Shown here in pieces: positions 1-12,325 of a DNA stretch of 64,000 nucleotides (the first letter of the stretch is position 1; each line of letters begins with the position of its first letter). The DNA is from Montifringilla adamsi (Eukaryota > Chordata > Aves > Passeriformes > Passeridae): the NCBI GenBank assembly GCA_017590115.1, contig JAGGNK010015336.1:868001-932000 (forward strand), written 5' to 3'. The translations under genes and the position numbers were made by a program. The notes below the pieces were generated by a model. That model saw only the letters and a list, made by a program, of their open reading frames with translations, was not told the origin of the DNA and made no database searches.

Positions 1-3000
1 CCATGTCAGAACAACCTGTTGATTACCTTGTTGCTGGGATAAACAAGCTCAGATTTCCCACTGATTACATTCAAAACACTTGCACTTTGCTCACTCCTTT
101 AACAGTGCAGCTGACTGCTTCAAGAAACAGATTTCTTTTCTTCCTCAAGAAACTGGAGACTCAGCTAGTCCAGAAAAAAATCTCTAGAGGCTGAGCTTTC
201 CAATAGCAGACATGAGAGAATTTGCTTCCCTCATCATCATCACATATGTTCAACTGGAGAGATTAACAAAATATGTTGATACCACTGTGTGTTATTTTTA
301 ATTAGCTGAAGACATTGGCAACACCTCAGCACCACTCACTGCAGCCAGAACTTCATAGAGTAACTTGGCTGACATCTTTTCATCAGGACACCAGGACTCC
401 AGTGCATTTCCCTGTGGATATTGAAGTTTTAAAAAACTCTTGCAGATGTAAAGAAGCAAAAATTAATTTGAGTTGGAATTTAGCTTTGCAGTGAACCCTA
501 AAATTATTTTCAGGAGCTCAACAAACAACCATCCAAAACTCTTGCTCCTCTGTTTTCTTCAACCAACCTCACAGGAGAGGGAGGACAAATCTCCTGTCTT
601 TTCCTTCTCTACTCCAAATAAATCTTGGTTCTCTTCTTTCCCCATCATAATCTCGTGGGAAAAAAAGACCTCATGACTAAAACATGTCACTAATTGTCCC
701 ACAATGGGATAGGAAGGAACATTTCAAGTCATGTGGAAAGCAGAGATGGGAATAAGAAGTCTCTAATTAACATCTTGGGATACAGGGGGGGAAAAAAGGC
801 TGATCCTATCATTTGTTTGTCTGCAAAACAAGCAATGATGAAAGACAGAAAGATGAGTGAACAAAATAATCACTGAGCCCAAATTATCATTTCTGACTAT
901 AAAATGACAGGGAGCAAAATGTTTCTCTGTCCTAAAATAGAGGGAGAAGAGTGTCATTTCTCAGAAACACTGCTTATATATATCTCCAAGAACAGCTACA
1001 ATGCACACAGTAAATAATTACAATTACTGGCTTAAAAAGTACAGCAAATTGTAAGTTTAAGCTTTTCTGAAAGCTAAAATGATAATTTTCACTAGTCAGC
1101 AGAATAATCTTACTGTAGAAAAAGGCATCTATTTTCCAGATAGTCTTTTAATGGCCTAAAGGATGTCTCTTTTCCTAAGTAGTATAATACCAGTTTTTCC
1201 TGACATATGCAGTGTTATTGTAGCAGCTGTTATTGCCCTGTCTCTAAGTTAATTGAAGCAAACTGCCTTTCAGACCTTAAAATAAAAATATTGTGCAGTA
1301 TTCTACACATTTTATCCATTTTACATGAATAGAAATAAGACAGAGAACAGGACTGGGTTGGAATGCACCAAATAATGTGGATACTACAAAATGGATCCCA
1401 GGGACTGCCCTTGATGGGCTCAAAAAGGTTTGGCAGTACCAGCACTGATCTCCTGACAATCCCAGACTGTTTTTGGCATTTCTGTTTCCATCTCCTCACC
1501 CTTCCCATTGCCAGCACCATGGTTAATTGCACAGCTTCATTATAAATCAAATATATTACAGAGAGTATTCTAATAAGGGCAGCACCCATCAGCATTCCTC
1601 ATTTTCTACTGAAGCAATGCAAGAATCCCCTGAAAATTCCCTCTCAGGAGGGAAAAACTTACATTCTACAATGACCACTCTGTAATGTAGACAAGAGAAG
1701 CAACACATCAGAATTTCCAAGTTATTTTATTTTCTAAACATCCAAAGTGGGAAGCAAAAGAGGCCAGAGTAAGCAGGATGCAGCATTATCCTTCCTTGTG
1801 GGTCTGGAGGCAGAGAATATGAAAACACTTAAGAGTCCCCAGCAATAACAAAAGGGACAAAGAAAACAATTTCCTGCTACCTCCACTCTGTCAGGATGGG
1901 AGATTTCAAAGTGAGGGTGATGAATGGAGACAGAGTAAATTACAAAAAGAAGAGAAAGTGACCAAAGCTGGCAAAAAGTTGTAATTCAAATAAAGGTACA
2001 ATGAGGCAAACATTAAGAATGAGGGCAGCAGCAAAAAAGGTACAGGGGAAATGAAAGAAATAATGAACTTGATTGAAAAGCCTCTCTTGAAATATTGATC
2101 AGGTATTAATAACAATCAATATCCAAAAACATTCCTAAAAGGAGACTCCAAAAGAGGGATGTGTTGAAAAGCTTTGTATACTTGGGTTGAAAACCTTGGT
2201 TCAAAAGCAGATTCCAGGGAATGTCTGCCCTGTGTTAAAAAGCAAAGATCTGGAGCCATTGCTTAAAAAAGGAAAATATCTCCTCTTCTTTTCTTTCTTT
2301 TCTTTTTTTTTCCCCCCCAAAAGAGCAGCAAAAGCCTTTTCCTAGGAACAGGACGCTAATTTTAAAGCCCAGTGTATGTTTCATCTATTGGAATAAAAAT
2401 TAAAGTTCATGGCAATATAGGAGCCATATACACAGTTTTACAATGAAAAGCACTTACCTTGAAGAAATAGATAATAAATTAGTTTAGAACCAATGGAAAA
2501 CTGTGCAATTTCTAACCAAGACAAAAAACATATTTTGCAATAAGAATAAAAATAACTTTGAAGGTTTAAATATCTGCAACACATATACAATCTCCTTTGA
2601 TAAATGACTGTTTCAAAAGACTTATTGAAAGGGTTTATATCTGTTACAATGTAATGATTTAAGGATATTTAAATTTAAATCCATAGGAAAATAAAATTCA
2701 ATCAAAGGGATGCAAAGAAATTTTATAACCTGATTTGTAGCTTAATTTCTATCTGTTATATATTGTCCCAAAAACTGAGAATGAAAAATTTCCAGGGGTT
2801 TGAAAACTACAAAGACAATGCAAAAAACAAGAGGCATAAAAATAAAATTATAGAAAAATATAGATAGGAACAAGAATATTTTTCTGGCTCTTTAGACTGC
2901 TTTTTAAAAAAGAAAAAAAAAAGGCAATTATTTCCAAATAAAAGGAAGAAGCACTGTATGTTACTGATGGTTTTGTCCACTGCTTGGTAAAATAAAATTC

Positions 3001-3948
3001 AACCCGAATTTGAGTCAACACGTTTCCACTTGATTGGGCTTTGGGAGTCACCAAGGCAAGAAGCATTCCAAATGTACTGCTATTTTACCTATTCTGTAAT
3101 TCCTCTTGACAGCTGCATTCCTTGCAATTAACGTGGTTTGACTTTGAACTTAATATTCATCCAAGGATTTGCAGACATGAAAACATCTCTCTTTAACCAA
3201 GTTTCTCAGCTGCAGGCTTTACACTCTCCCAGAAAAGAGAGAGAAGTGCAAGGAGCCCAAAAGCAAGATTCCCTTTTCCATATCACCTTTCCAGGATGAA
3301 ACTGGAATTCAGGATGCAATGATCATCTGAAGAAGATTAATCAGGCAGCCCTGGGCTACAGCCAGCAGCAGGAATCTGAGGCAGGTGTGTAATGGCAAAT
3401 AATGGTTAATAATGAGCTGTACATCACTCTAGCAGGGTTGTAAGAATCAATACCCACAACAGCCTGCTTGATCTGAAATATATTTTCCCACAGAGATTGG
3501 AATTGCTTTTTCTTCAATTCTATTTTTCTTTCCTGGAGTTTTCTTTGTAGGAAAAGTGAGGAAATGGCTGGGGAACCACATAAAGAAAAGTTAAAACTGG
3601 GAAAGGATAACAAACTACTGAGATCAAGTTTTAACACCAGGATTACATTTTACATTCAGAGCACATGGAAATTACATTCAAACACTCTACAAAAGTTAAA
3701 TGAGCTGTGCACCTCAGTACCAACTGCTTTGTATTTCATTATTTTCAGGATCACTACATGCAGAGCCAATATAAATTTACTTGAGATATTGCTAAAACTT
3801 AGTGATGCACCTCCAAGAAAGAAAACTTTTCCATTCTTTTACACATGTACAACACTTAAAAAGAACAACAGGCACCTAAATGTCATCAATTGTGTACAGA
3901 AAAATACTAGGGCTGAATGTGGGCCCCTCTGGCAGTGCCAGCACTCAC
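1..3948 (-). other. TRAPPC9: TRAPPC9 intron, 3' of the last visible exon (partial)
   Basis: This stretch follows the donor site of the exon at 3949-4059 on the minus strand and runs off the window. It is AT-rich with short A and T runs, and I see no exon, RNA gene or recognisable transposon in it. The next TRAPPC9 exon was looked for on the minus strand and is not here. Open frames up to 137 codons occur, but none has protein-like character. Confidence 0.7.
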
Positions 3949-4059
3949 CGCTGGCACTCCCCGGCGTGCAGAATTAAATCCTCGTTGTTCCTGGCACTGA
4001 TGGTCAGCTCATGCTCCGTGGAATTGAAGACATCAAGGAGGAGGTGGCACTGCCGGGTG
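3949..4059 (-). CDS. TRAPPC9: TRAPPC9 internal coding exon (111 bp)
   Basis: TRAPPC9 (NIBP, yeast Trs120) is a large subunit of the TRAPPII complex, which acts in Golgi and endosomal vesicle tethering and Rab activation; it is also reported to bind NIK and IKK-beta in NF-kB signalling. Read on the minus strand, the exon follows an AG acceptor at 4061-4060 and ends before a GTGAGT donor at 3948. It starts with the third base of a split Ser codon and ends with two bases of an Arg codon. It encodes a segment with [18 protein letters not shown], then ILHAGECQ, which I recall as the vertebrate TRAPPC9 C-terminal third. Its phase (1 + 36 codons + 2) fits the exon at 15578-15720 exactly. The frame has no stop. 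Only part of the gene lies in this window. Identification rests on memory of the vertebrate protein, not on a search. Confidence 0.92.
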
Positions 4060-5281
4060 CTGTTCAGATGGAGAGGAAAAAAAACACCATTTCAATGGTG
4101 ATATTATTGTATGTTTATCAAAATTGGTATTTATAAATGTATATATGTACAAATACATACATTCACAAAGAGGTTTTATCTCCTCCTCCAGTTTTAAGAA
4201 TATCCTTATCCTTACAAAAACAACCTTTTTAAAAATAGAATTAATTTTTTTTTGCTAGAACTAAGCAGAAGGGTAGATCCTAAAGAGAAGCAGTCCCATG
4301 ACAATTCTGTCCTGCACAGTATCAAGCTCCACAGCATTTGTTCACCTCTCTATATTCTCACTTTGCAGCTTTCACATTCACTTCTGTGATGAAAGCCACA
4401 GATATTTTTCAGTTCTTTAAGCCTTCACATAAAAAGAAAAAAAAAAAAAAAGAGTTGCATTCCTTTAAATTACCTTGACATTACCTCTTTAGGATACAAA
4501 TTTGCAAGCAAAAATTTGAATTTATTTAAATTCATTATAAAGGAGAAATTCCATTTCCATGGCTTGTCTACAGACCAAAACAAGCTGGCAATTGGAGCAC
4601 TTAACCTTGAGAACTTCTCTGACAGGGAGAACTCTCTCCCCTCTGTGAGACAGGCAGACACAGGCACTTCTCACAGAAAAACTTAGTATTTGTTGGCTAC
4701 TATCCTTCAAATCCAAATTTCCCCAGATGCATTTAATAGAAATACACCAACTGTATTTCTGGTAACCTCAGAAAATAATAGTGGCAAAGATTCAGAATAG
4801 AAACTTTACTGCAGAAATTAATTCCAATAAACCTTTTAATTGTAATTAAAATTTTTATCATAGCCACCATTCTTATTAATTATGTTAATACTAATAAAAT
4901 AATAATTTACTAACTCATTTACTATTTAGTACAATTAAATGTTAATATTTTCAATTATTTTATTCAAATTAAGATTCTGGAAAATTTTATTCTAATTTAC
5001 AACCTTTCATTCCTTGTGAGAATAAGCAGAAATAACAGCATTAATGATAAAAATATAATACACATTAAAATTTATTGGAACCAGGTACCAAAATGCCAAA
5101 TCCTATCAGACAGCTCCAATAACACTTTACCAATCTATCTAAAATTCCAAATTCCCCAAGAGGCAACTGAACAACACAGAAATATCCCCAAAAGGAAAGA
5201 AAGAGGAATATGGGTGAAAGTTGTCAGAGCCATCCTTCAATGTTCATGATCAAGCTACAGCTGCGTGTCTGAGGCAACCAA

Positions 5282-5735
5282 AAATATATATTTATATAAA
5301 TATATATTAAATATATAGTTAATGTATATTATTTAATAATAATTTAATTATATTTAATATTTCATATCAATAATAATTTACTATTTAATGTTATTATTTA
5401 ATATTTAGTTTAATATATTAATATACATTTAATATATCTAATGTATCTTAAATATATTAAATATATATTAACTATATCTTAATATATTAAATATATGTTT
5501 CTATTTATATCTATATTTCTATTTACATCTATATCTATATTTATAACTTAATCTATATCTATATTTCTATCTTATTGAATATCAACATAAATATGTTATC
5601 TTTAAATAAATATAAATATAGATATAGATGATGATCTTTAAATAAATATAAATAAAATTAATATATTCTCATTATAATATTATTCTATATAATTATATTA
5701 TATAAACATTATAATATTATTGTTTATATTTATGT
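5282..5735. repeat. Low-complexity A/T tract
   Basis: For about 450 bp the sequence is almost only A and T, made of interwoven TATA, TTTAATA and ATATTAAATA motifs, with a few C and G in CTATAT and ATCTATAT stretches. It looks like an expanded AT microsatellite with no coding content. Many short self-complementary stretches could form hairpins. Confidence 0.9.
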
Positions 5736-8700
5736 TTACTGCACAAGAGTTTGCAACTGAACTGAAATGCTATTCCAAAGGCAATTAAACTCAGGTACAA
5801 GAGTTTAAGAACTGTTCTACTTTGAAATAGGTTCCCTGGTCCATAATACAACCCTGTTCTGAAAATGAAAGAAGTCCCTTGCAGAGCACTCACAGGAGGA
5901 AATGTTTTGCCAACCCCTGGGTTGGGAACACTCCCAGGACAAGTGCAGGAGGTCGAGGCTGAGGTCACCAAGTGACAGCAATGTCACCTGCAGCCAGGCA
6001 CTGCAGGACAAGCAAGCACTGCTGAGGTCAGGACCAAGTCTCTTAGCAAAAATAAAAAGGCAGAAGTGGGGATGGAGGCTTTTTTAATATATATTTTAAG
6101 AGATTTCTCTGTCTTTGTAAAACTCCAATGACTACTGAGCATAGAGGGGGATGCAGGGAGGCAGCCGAGTGCCTGAAGCAAACTTGTCAAAACTTAAGAA
6201 TTTAGAACAAATAAAGAGACGTGGCTCTTGTCAGAAACTTCCTTCCTCAGAAGTCACAAGAGAGAAATAACTGGAAGGGCAGTGCTTGAGTCAGTTACCA
6301 GGAAGGAATGGAAAAGAAAAGGGGGAACAGCTTTTATCAGCTTCCACCTCATCTTTGGCAGAGTGGGACGAGACCTGTGAAGTCCCAGACAACCTCTGCA
6401 TCCCCAGCAGATACAAGGTGATGGTCTGGAAGAGCAACCTCCAGTGTAGATTAGTTTTAAAAATTTAATATGGAAGGAATTTGTTATTTCTGCCACAGCT
6501 AACCCAAACAAAAAACATTCAAGCCTCCTGCAATATCTTCTGGAAGCAGAGCCAAAGTTTTGCAAATAAAACAATTCATGCCACAAAGGACCTACACAAG
6601 CAGCTGCCCTTCAGGACTAAACAACATCACTGATATTAAAAATTCCCAAATATGAATTCTTGAAAATTATTCATCAGCACTACATTTATTTCCTCCTCTT
6701 CCAATACTACACAAAATACACATATAGGAAAAATAATTATTTCCTTGCAATTTGAAGTAAATTCACAAGGGAAATCTTTAGGTAAAAAAAAAATATATAT
6801 ATAAATAAAACTTGAAGTTACATAATTATTACAGTACCTTGAAAGCTTAGAAGAATAAGATAATAGTGTGAAAGAATTGAAAGTAACATTAAGACTGCAG
6901 GAAAAGATAGCAATAGATCTTCAGAATAAATTCAGGACAGTATCAAAGGGACTATTACAGCAATGAAAACCAAACACAATTAAAGGGTTTTTGGTTTGTT
7001 TTATTTTGTTAAAACAGGAAGCTTCAGACAGAAGCTCCATCCAAGTAAGGAAACAAGAAAGCATAAGCTCTGGAAAATCAGATGTAATGCCAAAAAAAAA
7101 AGTTTAAAAAAAAAAAAAAAAAGAAACCCTGAAGTTGTTAAAGAACAATTTGCGGAAGATCTGAGAACTATCAGGAAGTTTTTTTTCTTTTTTTTTCTTT
7201 AACATTCTGAAACCAGTAGGACTGTGCAGAACTCACGATGCTGAGTTAGGAAAGTTCCAGGAAAACAAAGAATTAACAAGAAAGCCAAAAATTAATATCA
7301 ATTTTCCCTCCAGCAGAACATACAGAAGGCCATCCTTTGCAAGACAGGAATTAAAGAACTTATTTCAGTGTCAGTAAAGGAGATTTGAGAGGCAAATCAT
7401 ATTCAGGCAAGTGTGATAAAGGAACTCCAGTAAGATTTTACTGAAATCCTGTATTCAAGTGCAGTCAGAAATGCGTTGCTTAAACCAAGCTCTTTACCAG
7501 AAAATTTCAAACATCAAATTGTTTTAAGGATTTGAAGGCAATTGACCAAATCTTAGACCACTAGTGCTGACCTTGACATTATGCAAATCAGGTTTTTTAA
7601 AAGTCTGCCAGCTTACAAAAAAACCCCTTAAAACACTCAAAATAATAAATGGATCTAAAGTTGATTACATTATATACCATAATAGCCCTACTGACATGTT
7701 TGGCAGAGAAACACCACTCATAAGCCACAGGTTTCTGGAACTGGGAAAGACTTGCCCATATATACACAATTTATTCTCCCTTTCCCAAACTATCCACCAC
7801 CATGTAATAGTTTAGGCTAAATATTTAATTGGTTAAGGAGGGTGGATTTTGAGTCCTCTAAGTTTATTTAAGTAGGTTTAGTTACCATTCATCCAAGAGA
7901 ATGCAGAGAACACCATCCCCCACATTTCACACATTCTGAAGGGTCACCAGTGGCTTCCCAGTCTTTTTTAGGGGTCATTATTTGTTACCAGCTCCTTTTG
8001 AAGGTTTGGGATGAACACATGCAGAATAAATCAATTTCTGTTTGGGTGGGGTGGGTTTGTGGTTTAGGATGGTGTCAGACACACAACATGAAACCATCAC
8101 CAGCTGTGCTGGACCAGGAACAGACACCAGGATACAGAACAAATGTTTGTGAAAGGGTTTGACTCTTCTTCCCATCTAATGGGAAGTCTAGTCCAATAAA
8201 CTCAGCCTACCAAAAAATCACAGCACCCAAAGATTTTTTCCATTTTGATAATCTTCCTGATTTGTTCATGATGCTTGCTTTGGAAAAATCTGCCATAAAT
8301 GTAATGTTTAAGATTCTCGTTTACAACTGACACAAAACTGCAGAAGGTTCTAGAGGTAAAAACTAGAATTAGAAGGAAATATTTTCAGTAGATTGATTTA
8401 TCACCTAAACATCTCAGAATTACAAACTTAAGTCAATGCTGATATCAAAAAACAATTAAGAAACTTTTTTTTAATTGAAAACTGAGTTAATTCAACAATG
8501 TCTTAGAGATTTAGTGTATAAATGAATTTCTGTTATCATCTACTGTGGAACTGAGAACACAGCACAAGCAAAAGTTAGCAGTACAATGAATCATGCTGTA
8601 TTTTTAAAATCTTACAATGCCAGTTATGGTTCCAAAAACAGTCACAAAACTGGGGCCATGGGAACTTCAGGCAAATGACAATGACACTGTGATCTAAAAA

Positions 8701-11700
8701 TCTCTTTCAGGAGGATTGTGATTACTTGAAATGACAGCTGAGGATATTCTTCAGTAACATTGAACACAGAATTAAACCCCAAATGCAGCTGCAATGATGG
8801 CTCACTTCAGTGAACAATCTCTGCAGTTCTGTCTCCAGCTTAGTTTAAAAGTCACTTTAAACAAGAAATTCTCAGGAGGGTTGGCAAGTTTTCTGCATCC
8901 TGACTCATCTCCCTTCCCCATCAACTGAAATCATGGAGTATTTTCAGATCCACTTTTTAAATTTTTCTTTTCTTCTGTTTTCTTTGAGCAGCCATTGCTG
9001 CACAGAATGGGACAGGCAGGGAAGAGAAGCTTTGGCTCTGGTGACAATGGTGTGACATATGACAATCCTGTTCTCCAAAATCCACTGACCAACACAAAGA
9101 GCAGCACAGCAGAACTATCTACACCACCTTCCTTGATGCTGTTGTGTCTTCAGTAGGGTCTCTTTAATTTAGTTTTTAATAAATTATGTAAAAATGGAGT
9201 TCTCAGTACTAACTTCAGATGATTAAGCCAGTTTCTCCACCTTACTGGCAAAAGGTCTTTTCACAAATTCCAAGAAGAGTCCTCATCTGACTTCTCCCAG
9301 TTATAAACATTTTCACTTATGCTAAATATTCCCAGCACATCTATAAATATTTGCAGATTTATGTTCTGACATCTTCATGTGTCAAACCATACATATTTAA
9401 CATCTGGATTTCAAAAACCAATTCTCTGAATCTGCAAACTACTTTCTACTGCTCTTTCATGAACCAACTGCAATGTTCCACCATTAGCAGAAGTTAAATA
9501 CCTCTGATTACTAAGGTAATTTAACTATTGGGTGTAACCTCCCACGTCATGAGTTACCACTCAGTAGAATCTATATTGAGCTCAATAGCGTATAAATAAG
9601 GAATATATTTTAGAATGACATCCACTCCTGAGAACATTAATATAAATCCATTGCTTGACAGATTTTCCTAATGATTTGTCAGTTTAATTGCACCAAATGA
9701 GAGCTTTATTTGCTTTATTTAGTTGAATTTGCCTGGTTCCCAATTTGACTGACTTTTATTATTAATATTTTACATTAACAAAACAGTGAATTTAACACTA
9801 ATTATTTTCTCCATGTAAAAACATCAGATTAATTTAAACAGGTCATATCTTAGTCCTCCTCCAATCCAAACATCTTGCTCCTCAAGCACCCAAACAAGAG
9901 ATGTTTTCCTCCAGCTTTCAAAGCTCTATGACATTTTGAACACCAAAATACTAATAAAGAGAAGAGTATAAGCAGCTGCCAGTCAGTAGGTGACTGATTC
10001 TCATTCTGAATGTGGCAAATGTGAACACTTAATTTAAAAATCTTGCTATATAAAACCAACAAGGGTTTCAGAAACTGCTACATAACTTTTTATCATATAA
10101 CAAAAAAGTCTGTTAGAGCACAGCTGAAGAAACAATGCTATTTACTCTTCCCTTGTATAATTTGTAAATATATAATAATCAGGATTTCTGATCCAAAACC
10201 TACATGTTGCAATTTATTGTAGTGAAAATAGGGGCAACCTTGGAAACTGGAATGGAAATTCTAAAAATTATGCCTGATTTCAATGAGCCTCAAAGTTCTA
10301 CTCACCCAAGGGAGGATCACCTGAGAACCCTCACCACAGCCAAGAACTCTCTGTCTCCAAACCCTCAGTGAAACCAAGTTGGAAAAACAGCATCCTAACT
10401 TTAAATACAGAACATGAGAAGTCCCAGACTAGGGAGCACACTGCAGACTCTGCTGTGAACTGATGTCTTCTGGAGAAAATCAAATTATTTCATCTAAGAA
10501 TGCACATTAATGATACAAAGGACAACTACCTTGAACCTACAGTTAGATGAACTGGCATTTTGAATTTAACAGTGTCAGACCTGATTTAAACTCCAGAACA
10601 GTCTAAAGCTCAGCACTGGCCAGAAGAAATCTGCAGCTGTTATCTCAGCAGCTGTACGATGACTTTAAGATAGAAAGGAAAGTATTCTGCCCCACAAGAA
10701 AAATTTAAATATTAAAAAATTACCTTATCATCTTGAATTTGTAGAATTTACAGGTAAGAATATTATTATATATCTGGATTCTCAAATTTGCTTAAAAGTG
10801 AAGGCACTATCCCTGAGGATTGACTTAATCTACAAATTCAGATTGTTTCACCACATTTGTAGTAACCAAGATCAACATTTTCTGGCCTTTGTAGGCTCTT
10901 GTTTAAGACACTTTTATACTGGTGGCACAGTGGCAAGGGACACAAGGGGACAAGCATGCCTCTCACACTGGGCAGAGCACATCACTTGAATTCTTGTCAG
11001 ACCTGCAGTATTTTTTCTGGCATTTTTTCATGCTCTTTTATAAAGGCAATAAGGAAGGACATTCAGTGCCCATGAAAACTGGCAGATAATACACCTGAGA
11101 GAAACAACAGGCATAAAGAAGATTGTTCAAGACAATCTAGATAAGTTTCAACAGCAGACTTGCTTAGAGCTAACAGGACATCAAAATGAGGAGGAGAGTC
11201 ACACAAAACTATCAACAGGATGTTTCCTTACACTGAACCATCTGCAATCCATCTCCACTGGCAGTGTAGGATCAGATCATCCCAGTGGCAGCCTGGTACC
11301 TGCTGGGAGCTGCACTGCCTGGAGGCCTGGGAGCACAGCAGGGCTTGGGGCTGAGCCCTGGTATGGAATCAATTCACGTGGTAAGGCAATGCCAGGAGAC
11401 ATTAGGACAATTTTACCACATCTGCATTTTATGCTAAATAAGTGGTTAAACAAGGAAATCCCTGAAGCCCTTCAAGATTTCATTGAGCTGCAGGACAGAG
11501 TGGGAGAACTTCCAACATTAATTCCTTATCCCTTATACCCCATTCCAGGGCATTCTCGATGATGCCTCCTGGGACAGTCTCCTCCCTGCCCAGCAGCAAG
11601 CAGAGCCAAGGACCACGAGGAACATGCTCAGAGGGAATACTTCCCAGCACAAGGCTGCTCTGCCAGCCCCTCTGGATGCAGGCAGCTGAGGGAGCACGGG

Positions 11701-11800
11701 GTGACACCCAGGGAAGGAGCTGGGAGCAGATGAGGGGTTCTTCAGGGATGTTCTTTCAGTTCTTCACTGACAGAACACCCTCTGTACCAACAGGAGGGCT

Positions 11801-12325
11801 GAGATCTGAACCAGAATTGGGTGTTGGAAGAGCAGAGATCTGAACCAGAATTAAGAGTGAGTGGAGAAGAGATCTAAGCCAGAACTAGGTATGGGGAGAG
11901 AAGGGCTCTGACCCAGAATCGGGTGGGGACAGAGCAGACATCTGAACCGGAATTAAAAGTGGGCAGAGCAGAGATCTGAACCAGAATTGGGTGTGGGCAT
12001 GGCAGAGATCTGAACCAGAATTGAGTGTTGGAAGAGCAGAAACCTGAAATAGAATTGGGCATGGGCAGAGCAGAGATCTGAACCAGAATTAAAAGTCAGC
12101 AGAGAAAAGATTTGAACCAGAATTGGGTGTGGGGAGAGAAGGGATATGACCCAAAATTGGGTGTGGGCAGAGCACAGATCTGAACCAGAACTGGTTGTTG
12201 GAAGAGCAGAAATCTGAACCAGAATTAAAAGTTGGCAGAGATCTGAACCAGAATTAGGAGTGACAGAGCAGAGATCTGAACCAGAACTGGGTGTTGGAAG
12301 AGCAGAGATCTGACCCAGACTCAGG
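11801..12325. repeat. 34-bp minisatellite, about 15 copies
   Basis: The tract is built of head-to-tail units close to 34 bp. Each begins with GAGATCTGAACCAGAATT and continues with a variable half such as GGGTGTTGGAAGAGCA or AAAAGTGGGCAGAGCA. Units differ by substitutions, and one or two are shortened near 12220-12260. Because 34 is not a multiple of three, the long minus-strand open frame here (137 codons, 11953-12366) simply reads the repeat in rotating frames and is not a gene. Units 2-4 and 9-11 are the same series of variants. Confidence 0.95.

Noticed and set aside
3564..3977. Plus-strand 137-codon frame overlapping the TRAPPC9 exon edge
   Set aside because: Low-complexity, on the wrong strand, and it overlaps a well-supported minus-strand exon and splice site.
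7550..7580. Possible upstream TRAPPC9 exon end (HNVK-like before a GT)
   Set aside because: It lies on the wrong side of the 15578 exon for a minus-strand gene and has no acceptor or matching protein.
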